From HyVt-337 sp964428895 (lineage in GTDB: Bacteria; Planctomycetota; Phycisphaerae; SM23-33): 33,150 nucleotides of DNA. The stretch covers positions 1-33,150 of the forward strand of contig CAYRZU010000033.1 in assembly GCA_964428895.1 (NCBI GenBank), read 5' to 3'. Below, one piece after another: positions 22,546 to 31,304 of the stretch. The position numbers and the translations under genes are program-made. Under the pieces are notes generated by a model that was given only the letters and a program-made list of their open reading frames with translations, was not told the origin of the DNA and ran no database searches. How positions within the stretch are numbered: the first letter of the stretch is position 1; each line of letters opens with the position of its first letter.

Positions 22546-23847
22546 ATGGCGAAGATCGGACAATTTCTCCGCTACACCAGTTGGCCCATCGTCTTTGCGA
22601 TGGTGACCCTGATGGTCTTCGGGGTTCTGGCCATCCACGCCTTGGAACAAGCCAACCCGAACGAACTGGACGGCTACACCACGCGGCAGATCATCTACGC
22701 CTGCGTGGGGCTGTTTGTATTTCTGATCGCGGCGGTCGTTCCCTATCGTGTGTACGGCATGCTATCGCAGGTCATCTACGGCGTCATGTTGTTGATGTTG
22801 GTCGCAGTTCTGTTCACCCGCCCGGTCGAGCATGCCACACGCTGGTTTGACTTCAAGATCGCCCGCTTTCAGCCGGCCGAGGCCGCCAAGCTCGCCTATG
22901 TGATCCTGTTGGCCTGGTACTTGCGCTTCGGCGACCACTATCGAAAGGCGACCGGCCTGATCCTGCCGTTCGTGTTGACCTTCATCCCGATGGTTCTAAT
23001 CCTCCGCGAGCCGGACCTGGGCACGTGTCTGCTGTTCCTGCCAGCCCTATATGGCATGCTATTCATGGCCGGGGCAAAGCTCCGCCACCTGCTCGGCGTG
23101 ATGGTCCTGGCCACGGCCATGTTGCTGTTGCCGATTCCCTGGCGCGTGCCGGCCGATATTGATGCCGCCTCCTTGCACACGCGCGAAGCCACCGCCTACG
23201 GCCGATTCTCGGTGGGCAAGGCCGAGTACCTGGTCATGCCGGCGCCCTTGCTGGTGGTCAAACCCTACCAGGCGCAGCGTGTGGTCGGCTGGCTGCACCA
23301 ATCGGACGAACGCCTGTCGCTGAAGCTCAATTACCAGTTGAACCTGTCCAAGATGACGCTCGGCTCGGGCGGGCTGGCCGGGCGGGCCGATTGGCACGAA
23401 TCCTACGGGTTCCTCAAACGCCTGCCCGACCATCACACCGACTTTGTGTTCGCCGTTATCGGAGGGCGGTGGGGCTTTCTCGGCTGTGGGGCCCTGCTGT
23501 TCCTGTACGCGGTCATCTTCATCTTCGGCATGGAGATCGCCCTGGTGACCACGGATCCGTTTGGTCGCCTGTTGGTGGTGGGGGTGCTGTCGCTGCTGAT
23601 GGCCCAACTGGTGATCAACATCTCCATGACCATGGGGCTCATGCCGATCACGGGCATGACCTTGCCTCTAGTCAGCTACGGCGGATCGTCGATGGTCGTC
23701 AGTTGCGCGGGGCTGGGGTTGTTGGTCAACGTGGGCGAGCGACGCCCACTATCGTTGGCGCCGCGCCCGTTCGAGCACGGCGAACGACTCGGCAAACGGC
23801 CGGGCATCGATCCGTGGATCCAACAGAGGAAACCCAATGGCTCATAA
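22546..23847 (+). CDS. rodA: RodA peptidoglycan glycosyltransferase (SEDS family)
   Basis: A polytopic protein of 433 residues with about ten membrane segments. Family marks are 'RFQPAEAAKLAYVILLAWYL', 'LREPDLGTCLLFLPALYGML', 'LPDHHTDFVFAVIGGRWGFL' and 'MPITGMTLPLVSYGGSSMV'. RodA polymerises glycan strands from lipid II and works with PBP2, whose gene ends one base before this start. The extracytoplasmic loop before 'DHHTDFVFAVIGG' is long (about residues 200-285, 'DIDAASLHTREATAYGRFSV' onwards), a loop region that carries catalytic residues in SEDS proteins. The 3' end overlaps the next gene by 11 bases. Confidence 0.95.
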   Translation: MAKIGQFLRYTSWPIVFAMVTLMVFGVLAIHALEQANPNELDGYTTRQIIYACVGLFVFLIAAVVPYRVYGMLSQVIYGVMLLMLVAVLFTRPVEHATRWFDFKIARFQPAEAAKLAYVILLAWYLRFGDHYRKATGLILPFVLTFIPMVLILREPDLGTCLLFLPALYGMLFMAGAKLRHLLGVMVLATAMLLLPIPWRVPADIDAASLHTREATAYGRFSVGKAEYLVMPAPLLVVKPYQAQRVVGWLHQSDERLSLKLNYQLNLSKMTLGSGGLAGRADWHESYGFLKRLPDHHTDFVFAVIGGRWGFLGCGALLFLYAVIFIFGMEIALVTTDPFGRLLVVGVLSLLMAQLVINISMTMGLMPITGMTLPLVSYGGSSMVVSCAGLGLLVNVGERRPLSLAPRPFEHGERLGKRPGIDPWIQQRKPNGS

Positions 23848-24751
23848 GCCCACCGACGATACTTGGTGCGTTCCCCCCGCCCATCGCTCCGAGGCCACCG
23901 AGGCCGTCGAGCGCCTTACGCTGACACTGCCGGATGGCTACGAGACCAGTGTCTACGCCTGGCGGAACGGCCGGCCCGGCAACGGGGCCGCGCCGGTGCT
24001 GTATCTGCACGGCATTCAGTCACACCCGGGCTGGTTCACGCGATCGGCGGAGGCAATGTGGCGGGCGGGCTTCGACGTGTACCAAGTGACTCGCCGAGGC
24101 AACGGGGACAACACGGTCGCCCGCGGACACGCGCGTTCGGCCAAGCAGTTGTTCAGTGACATCACGGCCGCTCGCCGATTCATCGCCCAGCGGAACGGGC
24201 ACGAGCAATGCCATCTGATGGGTGTCAGTTGGGGCGGGAAGTTGGCAGCCGCCTACATGCTGGCGTTGCCGGATTCTAGCGGCATCGCGTCGCTGACGAT
24301 GCTGTCCCCGGGCATCGTGTCCCGGGTCGGGGTTGGGTTTGGAACGAAACTGGGGGTTGCGTCGTGTTTGCTGGCGCTGCCGAGGAAGTCTTTCGCGATC
24401 CCCCTCGAGGAAGAAGCTCTGTTTACCGATCACGAGCCCATGCGCCAGTATCTGCGGGACGATCCCTACCGGCTGCACCGGGCCACGGCCCGGTTCCTGT
24501 TCTCCAGTCGATGCATCGATAAGAGGATTGCCCGGGCCAAGCAGGGGCGAATCACCGTGCCGACGGCGCTGTTGCTGGCCAGTCGCGACCAGATTATCGA
24601 CAACGACGCGACAGCCGAACGGGTGCGCCATCTCACCGACGGCCGCGCGGTCGTTCAAGAACTGGACGGATGCCACACCCTGGACCTCGCCGCGGACCCG
24701 CAGGAGTTCCTGGCCGCCGTGGTCGAGGCGGTTCAGTCGGCTCGGGCCTAG
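23837..24751 (+). CDS. alpha/beta hydrolase overlapping rodA
   Basis: A soluble hydrolase of 304 residues with an intact catalytic apparatus: oxyanion strand 'VLYLHGIQSHPGWF', nucleophile elbow 'LMGVSWGGKLAAAYML' (G-V-S-W-G), acid 'LLLASRDQIIDNDA' and histidine 'LDGCHTLDL'. 'TRRGNGDN' matches the region after strand beta4. No signal peptide is seen, so it is cytoplasmic. The overall look is of a monoacylglycerol-lipase or lysophospholipase-like serine hydrolase; the substrate is not predictable. Its ATG lies inside the end of rodA (11-base overlap), so translation is probably coupled. Its stop shares the tetramer CTAG with the convergent glycosyltransferase stop. Confidence 0.88.
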   Translation: MAHKPTDDTWCVPPAHRSEATEAVERLTLTLPDGYETSVYAWRNGRPGNGAAPVLYLHGIQSHPGWFTRSAEAMWRAGFDVYQVTRRGNGDNTVARGHARSAKQLFSDITAARRFIAQRNGHEQCHLMGVSWGGKLAAAYMLALPDSSGIASLTMLSPGIVSRVGVGFGTKLGVASCLLALPRKSFAIPLEEEALFTDHEPMRQYLRDDPYRLHRATARFLFSSRCIDKRIARAKQGRITVPTALLLASRDQIIDNDATAERVRHLTDGRAVVQELDGCHTLDLAADPQEFLAAVVEAVQSARA

Positions 24752-25968
24752 CCGGTCTGACCGTCGGTCTCTTTGAGTTCGCCGGTGACGTAATCGTCCG
24801 TGCGGGCGTAAGCGGTGCTCTTCCAGACCACCTGGGCGCCGGGCAGGAGCTTGCGCAGCGCCAGCAGCAGGCACAGCAGGCCCATCAGACAGCCGAGGGG
24901 GTAGGTCCAGAACAGGGCCGGCCGAGCCAGCGACAAGTGGTAGTACCGCCAGATTGCCCCCAACTGAAGCATGGTTACCGCCCCGCCGACAATGGCGCAC
25001 GCGGTGGCCCATGGACTGGTCGACCCGGCCAGAAGCATGCCGATGCCGGTGCCCGCCGCCAGGTAGGGCAGAATGCTCATCAGCGTCATCAGCAGTATCG
25101 ACAGGCTCAGCCGCTTGAGCGTGCCGAAGGTGCCGAAGAAGATGCGGCTCCATCCGCGAATGATCCGCTTCAGCGACGTGTACATGCGAACCACGTAGAG
25201 GCCCTGGCTGCGGACCACCCGCAACCGCAGCCCCGCCCGTTTGGTCAGGTCGGCCATCCGCATGTCCTCATTCAGTTCCTGACGCACCGTCTCGTGCGTG
25301 CCGATGGCCTCGTAGGCCGACCGCTTGATCAGCATGAAGGCCCCGTTGGCGTAGGCGGCCGAGTGCATGGGGTTGTTGACCCGGTCCGGGCGGAACCAAA
25401 TCATCATGATCGCCCCGCACACCGGCTGAATGACGTTCTCCCAGAAGCCCTTCATCTCGAGGACCGGCAGGACGCTCAGCAAATCGGTCTGCTGCTCGGC
25501 GGCGACCTCCATCGCCACCGACAGCGTCCGTGTCGACAGCTGCCGGCAGTCGGCGTCGATCATGCAAATGTACGAGCCGTCCGTGCTGGCGATGCCGTGC
25601 TGCATCGCATGCGGCTTGCCGTACCAGTCTTGGGGGATGTGGTCGATGTTCATCAGCCGCACCCGCGGATCCTCCGCGGCGATGCGCTGGACGATGGGGC
25701 CGGTGTCGTCGTCGCTGCGGTCGTTGCAGACGACGACCTCGAAGTTCGGGTAGTCCTGGCTGAGCATGGTGCGGACGCACCCCTCAATGACCTCGGCCTC
25801 GTCTTTGGCGGCGATGACGACGCTGATCTTCGGCGCGTCGACGGGTGGGCCGTCGTAGTTGCCGGTCAGGATGAAGCTGTTCTTCTTCTCGCGGGTAATC
25901 AACACGTGGCGGCTTACCCAAATCAGGCCGACCAGGCCGGTCAGTATGGTAATGACAGTGGCGAACAT
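24748..25968 (-). CDS. membrane glycosyltransferase, family 2
   Basis: A protein of 406 residues. One N-terminal membrane segment (about 3-20) precedes a GT-A catalytic domain: 'ISVVIAAKDEAEVIEGCV', 'VVVCNDRSDDDT', the metal-binding Asp138-Ala-Asp140 ('CMIDADCR') and the acceptor/base region 'ELNEDMRMADL' (Asp235). Three or four membrane segments follow (about 285-375), so the active site faces the cytoplasm. The layout resembles glycosyltransferases acting on lipid or carotenoid acceptors (for example the HpnB/CrtQ type), but the acceptor is not known. It starts 38 bases after larC on the same strand. Its stop overlaps the convergent hydrolase stop. Confidence 0.88.
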   Translation of the reverse strand: MFATVITILTGLVGLIWVSRHVLITREKKNSFILTGNYDGPPVDAPKISVVIAAKDEAEVIEGCVRTMLSQDYPNFEVVVCNDRSDDDTGPIVQRIAAEDPRVRLMNIDHIPQDWYGKPHAMQHGIASTDGSYICMIDADCRQLSTRTLSVAMEVAAEQQTDLLSVLPVLEMKGFWENVIQPVCGAIMMIWFRPDRVNNPMHSAAYANGAFMLIKRSAYEAIGTHETVRQELNEDMRMADLTKRAGLRLRVVRSQGLYVVRMYTSLKRIIRGWSRIFFGTFGTLKRLSLSILLMTLMSILPYLAAGTGIGMLLAGSTSPWATACAIVGGAVTMLQLGAIWRYYHLSLARPALFWTYPLGCLMGLLCLLLALRKLLPGAQVVWKSTAYARTDDYVTGELKETDGQTG

Positions 25969-26006
25969 GGACGTCTCCAGTCTTCGTCTAGATCAATCTC
26001 ATTCGG

Positions 26007-27191
26007 CTATCGGCCGAATGCGTCGTGGTAGGCGGTGGCGGCGGCGGCCATCACATCTTTGATGGCGACATGGTGCGTTTCGGCGGCGGCCCGACAGTCC
26101 TCGAACTCCGGCGAGGCCGTCAGCACACGCTCATCTCGGCAGCCCAGCTTCACGCGGATCGGTCCGAAGGCGGTCTGGATCGTTTCGTGATGTCGGGCCA
26201 GCTTGGTGCGCCCACAGATGCGGCGGCGGACGCCTAGCGTCGTGGTTTCGGTGAGGAGAATGTCTTCGGCGGCGGTCACGTCGGCCGGGGAACACAGGGC
26301 CGAGAGCTGCCAGCCGGGGCGGCTCTTCTTGGTCGTGATCGGCGTGGCCCAGGCGTCGACACAGCCGGCGGCCATCAATCGCTCGATGGTGGCGCCGAGG
26401 ATCTCGCCGGTGCAGTCGTCGAGGTTGGCAGACAGTTCGACCACGGCGTCGGCGGCGCCGTCGGAGGCGGCGGCGCCCACGAACACGCGCAGCAGATTGG
26501 GCCGTGGGCCTTCGGTGCGGGTACCGGCGCCGTAGCCGACCGACGAGACCGTCATGGGCGGCAGGGGGCCGAAGCTCTCGGCCAGTGTGGTCAGTAGAGC
26601 CGCACCAGTCGGCGTGGTGGCCTCGCCGTCAACGCCGATGGCTACGGTAGGCGCCTCGGCCAGCGCCAGCATGCGGGCGGTGGCCGGGGCGGGTACCGGC
26701 AAGGTGCCATGGTCGCATTGGATGGTCCCTTGGCCCGTGCCGATCGGCGAGCAGATCACGGTGTCGATCCCGAGCAACTCCAGGGCGACGCACGCGCCGA
26801 CGACGTCGACAATGCTGTCGATGGCGCCGACCTCATGAAAGTGGACGTCTTCGATCGCGGCGTTGTGGATGTAGGCCTCGGCCTCAGCCAGGCGAGTCAG
26901 AGCGGCGATGGCGAAATCGCCGGCTCGGCCCACAAGATTGGCGCCGGCGATCAGGTCTCGGATGTCGCTGTAGTGGCGGCTGGGCTCGTCGCCGGCGCCC
27001 ACGCGGACGTCGAACTTCGTGCCGGTCAGCCCGCCGCGACCGACGCGTTCGGTCGACAACTCATAGCCGTCCACGCCGAGCTTGGCCAGCTCGGCCGTCA
27101 GAGCGTCTAGGTCGGCGCCGGCGTCCAGCAGCGAAGCGACAATCATGTCGCCGCCGGCGCCGGCAAAGCAGTCGAAATATGCGAGTGTCAT
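26007..27191 (-). CDS. larC: LarC-family nickel insertion protein
   Basis: A protein of 394 residues in the LarC (DUF111) family. It begins 'MTLAYFDCFAGAGGDMIVAS', the usual signature, and contains 'HFHEVGAIDSIVDVVGACVA', 'DHGTLPVPAPATARML' and 'ELSANLDDCTGEILGATIER'. Characterised LarC uses CTP to insert nickel into the pyridinium-dithiocarboxylate precursor, making the nickel-pincer cofactor of lactate racemase and related racemases or epimerases. In some bacteria larC is split by a programmed frameshift; here it is one continuous frame. larB, larE and larA are not in this window. It has its own candidate promoter in the 115 bases upstream. Confidence 0.92.
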   Translation of the reverse strand: MTLAYFDCFAGAGGDMIVASLLDAGADLDALTAELAKLGVDGYELSTERVGRGGLTGTKFDVRVGAGDEPSRHYSDIRDLIAGANLVGRAGDFAIAALTRLAEAEAYIHNAAIEDVHFHEVGAIDSIVDVVGACVALELLGIDTVICSPIGTGQGTIQCDHGTLPVPAPATARMLALAEAPTVAIGVDGEATTPTGAALLTTLAESFGPLPPMTVSSVGYGAGTRTEGPRPNLLRVFVGAAASDGAADAVVELSANLDDCTGEILGATIERLMAAGCVDAWATPITTKKSRPGWQLSALCSPADVTAAEDILLTETTTLGVRRRICGRTKLARHHETIQTAFGPIRVKLGCRDERVLTASPEFEDCRAAAETHHVAIKDVMAAAATAYHDAFGR

Positions 27192-27248
27192 GGTGGTTTA
27201 TCCGCCAATGGCCCACACCCCAAGCGGCCGGGGGCGGGTAGACCGGGC

Positions 27249-27277
27249 AGTGTAGATGGCACAGATAGCCATTGCAA
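27249..27277 (-). promoter_or_regulatory. candidate larC promoter
   Basis: On the minus strand TTGCAA (27277-27272) and TACACT (27254-27249), each four of six to consensus, are 17 bases apart. The implied leader to the larC ATG at 27191 is about 50 bases. Confidence 0.45.
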
Positions 27278-27306
27278 GGGCCGGCAGGGGCCTGTGGCGG
27301 CGGGGA

Positions 27307-27930
27307 CTATTCAGCGGCTGCGGGCTGGTCGGCGGGAGTAACGGGGGCCGGGTCGGCCTCCTCGGAAGCAGGCCCCTGGGCCGCCGAGCCGACCGCCGCA
27401 CGCAGTTCTTCCACGTTCGGCAGGTCGTCCAGGCCCGGTAGGCCGAAGACCTCCAGGAACTTCTTCGTCGTCCCGTAGAGCATGGGTCGGCCCAGCACGT
27501 CGGCGCGGCCGACGATCTTGATCAACTGCTTCTCGATCAGTCCCCGAAGCACCTCACCGCAGGCGACGCCGCGGATGGCCTCGATGTCGACCCGCAGGAT
27601 GGGCTGGCGGTAAGCGATGATGGCGAGCGTTTCGATAGCGGCTTGGGAGAGGCGACTATCCTTGCGGGTCTGCAGCAGGCGGCTGAGTAGGTCGTCGAAC
27701 TCCGGCAAGGTCTGCACCTGGAAGCCGCCGGCGATGGCGTTGATGCGAAAGCTCGCCCCAGTGTGTTCGTAACGTTCGTTGAGGGCCTCGATGGCCTTTC
27801 GGACCGCGGCCTGGCCGCCAGCCTCGGTGACCTCGGAGAGCTTGGCGGCTGTTATGGGGCGTTCCGTCGCCATCAGCAGGGCCTCGATCTTGGCGGCCAA
27901 CGGGTCTGCGTGTGATGCCTGTTCGTCCAT
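27307..27930 (-). CDS. scpB: segregation and condensation protein B
   Basis: ScpB is a winged-helix partner of ScpA and Smc in chromosome condensation. From ATG 27930 it has 207 residues: 'KIEALLMATERPITAAKLSE' opens the first winged helix, and 'LSQAAIETLAIIAYRQPILR' with 'IEAIRGVACGEVLRGLIEK' form the highly conserved second one. 'GRPMLYGTTKKFLEVFGL' closes the domain. The tail is Ala/Pro-rich and presumably disordered. A GTG at 27975 would add 15 residues of no family likeness. No clear ribosome-binding site is seen. scpA and smc are not in the window. It starts 32 bases after the FAH-family gene. Confidence 0.94.
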   Translation of the reverse strand: MDEQASHADPLAAKIEALLMATERPITAAKLSEVTEAGGQAAVRKAIEALNERYEHTGASFRINAIAGGFQVQTLPEFDDLLSRLLQTRKDSRLSQAAIETLAIIAYRQPILRVDIEAIRGVACGEVLRGLIEKQLIKIVGRADVLGRPMLYGTTKKFLEVFGLPGLDDLPNVEELRAAVGSAAQGPASEEADPAPVTPADQPAAAE

Positions 27931-27962
27931 GGTGTCAGGGTAAGTCCATTTCGGTCGGCCCG

Positions 27963-28838
27963 TCAAGGGCTGCACGGGCGGTAGAAGTCGTCGGGCCTCG
28001 GCCCCAGGGGGTTGGTCAGTTCGCCAATCCCTTCGATGCGGCAGGTAACGGTGTCGCCGGCCTGGAGGAAGACTCCTTTGGCTGCGCCCACACCAGACGG
28101 CGTGCCGGTGGCGATCACGTCGCCCGGCTGAAGTGTCATCACGTGGCTGACGAAGGAGACGGTTTCGGCTACGTTGAAGATCATCTCGGACGTGCGCCCG
28201 CGCTGGCGCGGGTCACCGTTGACGTCCAACTCGATGGCCAGGTGGCTCGCATCGCCGAGTTCGTCCCGCGTGACCAGCCAAGGGCCGGTCGGGCAGAAGC
28301 CGTCCGCCCATTTCCCGTGCAGCCAGTCGAAGAAGGCGTCCTTGGGCCGGTCGGTTCGGCCTTCGGTGATCGTTAGCTCCCGGGCGGTGAAGTCGTTGGC
28401 GATGGTGTAGCCGGCGACGTGGTCGAGGGCGTCGGCAATGGGGATATTCTTCCCGCGTTGGCCGATCACCACGGCCAGTTCCACCTCGTGATCGATTCGG
28501 TCGCTGAAAGCGGGCCAATCGATGGTGTCGCCGTGGGCGGCCAGGGCGGTTGGCGGCATGAGGAACGGCCGCGGGGTGGTGGTATGTTTGGCGTCAGTGG
28601 GCATCTCGGCCGGACGGACCAGTTCGTTGTGATGGGCCACGTAGTTGACGGCGAGGCCGATGAGCTTGGGTGGATCGGTGATCGGCTGCAGGAGATGAAC
28701 CGCACTGAGGGCGATGGGCTCGCCAGCAGCGGCGGCGGCCTGGGCGTCGGGCCAGGCGGCGGGCAAGTCGATCAGACCCTCGTCGGTGACGACACCGTAG
28801 CCGGCGCGACCGTTGTGTTCGTAGCTGGCGAGTTTCAT
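27963..28838 (-). CDS. fumarylacetoacetate hydrolase family protein
   Basis: A soluble enzyme of 291 residues. The FAH-fold core is clear: 'LIGLAVNYVAHHNEL', metal ligands in 'DHEVELAVVIGQRGKNIP', 'DHVAGYTIANDFTARELT', 'DAFFDWLHGKWADGFCPTGP' and the C-terminal 'MTLQPGDVIATGTPSGVG'. Members cleave or hydrate 2-oxo acids (acylpyruvases, hydratases, isomerases) using a divalent metal. The exact substrate cannot be read from the sequence, and the neighbours (scpB, larC) do not point to a degradation pathway. AAGGAT lies eight bases before the ATG. Confidence 0.9.
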   Translation of the reverse strand: MKLASYEHNGRAGYGVVTDEGLIDLPAAWPDAQAAAAAGEPIALSAVHLLQPITDPPKLIGLAVNYVAHHNELVRPAEMPTDAKHTTTPRPFLMPPTALAAHGDTIDWPAFSDRIDHEVELAVVIGQRGKNIPIADALDHVAGYTIANDFTARELTITEGRTDRPKDAFFDWLHGKWADGFCPTGPWLVTRDELGDASHLAIELDVNGDPRQRGRTSEMIFNVAETVSFVSHVMTLQPGDVIATGTPSGVGAAKGVFLQAGDTVTCRIEGIGELTNPLGPRPDDFYRPCSP

Positions 28839-28867
28839 GTGGCGATCCTTGCGACTACAGGGGCCGC

Positions 28868-28896
28868 ACTATAGCAAAGCGCCCCCGGCCAGGCCA
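28868..28896 (-). promoter_or_regulatory. candidate promoter of the FAH-family gene
   Basis: TATAGT (28873-28868 on the minus strand) matches the -10 at five of six positions; the -35 candidate 17 bases upstream (TGGCCT) is poor. It lies 29 bases before the ATG in the divergent spacer with fmt. Confidence 0.4.
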
Positions 28897-28959
28897 GCGC
28901 GGGCGGTTTTGGCTTGTGGCGAGGACGGGGGCGCGGACAATTGCCCGCTGAGGTGAAGG

Positions 28960-29910
28960 ATGCGAGTGATCTTCTTTGGTAGTGGTAGTTTTGCCGTGCC
29001 GAGCTTGGCGGCGGCGTTAGCCTCGCGTCACGAAGTGACGCTGTTGGTCACCCAGCCTGCGCGTTCGGCGGGGCGGGGGGGGAAGCTGCGCCCCACGCCG
29101 GCGGCGCTCTTGGCGGCCGAGCATGGGCTGGAGACTTTCGAATGCCCGGACGTCAACGCCGCGGACGCCATTGCTGCCATCCAGGCCCACCAGGCCGATG
29201 TGATCTGCGTGGTGGACTTCGGGCAGATGATCTGGGCGGATGCGCGGAATGCGGCTCGGCTAGGCACGTTCAACATGCACGGCTCGCTCTTGCCCGCCCT
29301 TCGCGGCGCGGCCCCGGTCAACTGGGCTATCATCAACGGCCTGACCCATACGGGCGTGACGACGTTCCAAGTCGTCGACGCTATGGACGCCGGGGCTATG
29401 TTCCTCCAACGTGAAACCGACATCGCGCCACATGAAACTGCGATTGACCTGAAGGAACGCTTGGCCGCGATCGGGGCTGAGACGGTCTGCGAGACGTTGG
29501 ATCGACTCGACGCAGGCGACATCGAAGCCGTCGAACAGGATCATTCGGCGAAGACGCTCGCCCCGAAGCTGTCCAAGGCCGATGGTGTGATTGACTTCAC
29601 CGCCGACGCCGTTACGGTTCGCAACCGCATTCACGGCACATGGCCGTGGCCGGGGGGACAGGCCGTGCTGAAACGGGCCGCTGGCGAGGATATCCCGGTG
29701 GTGATTGCCCGGGCCGAGGCCCTCGAAGGCGCCGGCCAGGCGGGCGCGCTCAATGATGAGATGCTGGTGGGAACCGGTGACGGCCTACTCCGCGTGGTGG
29801 AGGTCAAACCCGCCGGTAAACGCCTCATGCCCTGGGCCGATTTCCTCAACGGATCGCGTTTGACCCCCGGTGATCGGTTTGTGGCGACGGGGGATGATCA
29901 TGGCGCGTGA
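28960..29910 (+). CDS. fmt: methionyl-tRNA formyltransferase
   Basis: Fmt formylates initiator Met-tRNA with 10-formyl-THF. The 316-residue protein has the expected catalytic set: Asn105, His107 and Asp143 within 'TFNMHGSLLPALRGAAPV' and 'VVDAMDAGAMF', with the SLLPxxRGxxP signature. The N-terminus 'MRVIFFGSGSFAVPSLAAAL' is typical. The C-terminal oligonucleotide-binding domain ('LAPKLSKADGVIDF', 'NRIHGTWPWPG') is intact. GAGGTGAAGG lies directly before the ATG. The 3' end overlaps rsmB by 11 bases; the def gene that often sits upstream is absent here. Confidence 0.96.
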   Translation: MRVIFFGSGSFAVPSLAAALASRHEVTLLVTQPARSAGRGGKLRPTPAALLAAEHGLETFECPDVNAADAIAAIQAHQADVICVVDFGQMIWADARNAARLGTFNMHGSLLPALRGAAPVNWAIINGLTHTGVTTFQVVDAMDAGAMFLQRETDIAPHETAIDLKERLAAIGAETVCETLDRLDAGDIEAVEQDHSAKTLAPKLSKADGVIDFTADAVTVRNRIHGTWPWPGGQAVLKRAAGEDIPVVIARAEALEGAGQAGALNDEMLVGTGDGLLRVVEVKPAGKRLMPWADFLNGSRLTPGDRFVATGDDHGA

Positions 29911-31267
29911 CGCCCGAGATATTGCCCTCCGCGCCTTGCGTGACCGCGCCGGCAACGTGACAGCCGCACTGCGGCGAATGGTAGCCGAGGAGGACCTCTC
30001 GGCCGCCGACCGCGGGCTGGCCCGCGAGATCGCCCTCGGTGTGGTCCGCCGCCGCGGCACGTTGCAGACGATCCTGAAGGCTTTCCTCAAACAGCCCGAC
30101 CGCAAGTTGCCCAGCCCTCTGGAAGAAGTCTTCCTGATCGCCCTGTATCAATTGATCTTCCTGCAGCGCGTGCCGGCGTTCGCGGCCGTCAATGAGGCCG
30201 TCCGTCAGGCCGCCGCCCGTCGACCCGCCCAACGCGGGTTCGTCAACGGCGTGCTGCGTTCGATCGAGCGCGCCCTGGGCGAGTTTCACACCGGCGGCCC
30301 GCCGCGCGAGCCGGACGTGATTCCCATTGCCCCCGAGTTGTGGCGCCGAATCGATCGGCGGATTTTCGCCGACCCCAAGGCCAATCCGGCGGCGTTCTTG
30401 GCCGCGGCCTACGCCATGCCCGACGTGCTGGCCGAGCGATGGCTGGCCCAGACGGACGGCAACCTGTCGACCGTGATCAAATGGGCCACCCACGCCAACA
30501 CGCCGGCGCCGCTGATCGGGCGGGTCAACGTTCTCAAGGCCACCGTGGCCGAGGCGTTGGAGGCCCTGACGGCCGAGAACGTCGAGGCGAGCGCTCACAC
30601 CAACGGCCGAAGCGTGGTCTTCGCCGATTACTGCGACGTGACGGCGTTGCGGGCCTTCCAGGCGGGGTGGATTCAGCCGCAGGACCCATCGGCTACGGAA
30701 GTAGTCGCCGCGGGCGACCTCGCGCCGGGCATGAAGGTGCTGGATTTCTGCGCCGCCCCGGGCACGAAGACCACCCACCTGGCCGAGCGGCTGGCGAACA
30801 CCGGCGAGATCGCCGCGGTGGACATTTCCGCCGAAAAGCTTGCCCGCGTGGATGAGAACTGCCGACGGATGGGCGTGGACATCGTGCGGGCCGTTCCGGC
30901 CGAGCGGCTGGGCGAGTTGGCGGCGATGGATTTCGACGCGGTCCTGGTCGACGCCCCGTGCAGCAACACCGGCGTGCTGTCGCGCCGGCCGGAGGCGCGG
31001 TGGCGGTTCACACGCGAGGCGCTGGGCAAGCTGGTGCACGACCAGAAGGCGCTGCTATCGGCGGCGGCCAGCTACGTTCGCCCCGGCGGGCAGTTGATCT
31101 ACAGCACATGCAGCATCGAGCCGGAAGAGTGTCACGAACTGGCCAAGCAGGCGGCGGTGCGCCTGTCGCTGACGGTGGCTTCCGAGAGGCTGACGCGCCC
31201 GACCGGCGTAGCCGAGGCCACTCGATGGCGGGACGGCGGGTACTATGCTATATTCCGTCGAGCTTGA
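29900..31267 (+). CDS. rsmB: 16S rRNA (cytosine-967) methyltransferase RsmB
   Basis: RsmB makes m5C967 in 16S rRNA. From ATG 29900 it has 455 residues: an N-terminal NusB-like RNA-binding domain ('MARDARDIALRALRDRAGNV', 'AVNEAVRQAAARRPAQRGFV') and a C-terminal Rossmann methyltransferase. The SAM-binding motif is 'FCAAPGTKTTHLAERL'. The two catalytic cysteines lie in 'DAPCSNTGVLSRRPEARWR' and 'LIYSTCSIEPEEC'. The start lies inside the end of fmt, with GGGGG six bases before the ATG; the ten extra codons of the open frame upstream are unlikely. Coupling to fmt is a common arrangement. Confidence 0.95.
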   Translation: MARDARDIALRALRDRAGNVTAALRRMVAEEDLSAADRGLAREIALGVVRRRGTLQTILKAFLKQPDRKLPSPLEEVFLIALYQLIFLQRVPAFAAVNEAVRQAAARRPAQRGFVNGVLRSIERALGEFHTGGPPREPDVIPIAPELWRRIDRRIFADPKANPAAFLAAAYAMPDVLAERWLAQTDGNLSTVIKWATHANTPAPLIGRVNVLKATVAEALEALTAENVEASAHTNGRSVVFADYCDVTALRAFQAGWIQPQDPSATEVVAAGDLAPGMKVLDFCAAPGTKTTHLAERLANTGEIAAVDISAEKLARVDENCRRMGVDIVRAVPAERLGELAAMDFDAVLVDAPCSNTGVLSRRPEARWRFTREALGKLVHDQKALLSAAASYVRPGGQLIYSTCSIEPEECHELAKQAAVRLSLTVASERLTRPTGVAEATRWRDGGYYAIFRRA

Positions 31268-31304
31268 CCGATGAATGGTCAGGCGTCTTCTGTGCGAGCT
31301 GCCC

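Noticed and set aside
24670..26031. A 453-codon open frame on the plus strand opposite the glycosyltransferase
   Set aside because: Same reasoning: it mirrors a real gene with intact catalytic motifs, and its own translation is low-complexity.
29846..31039. A 397-codon open frame on the minus strand opposite rsmB
   Set aside because: RsmB has all catalytic motifs on the plus strand; the reverse frame has no recognisable domain.
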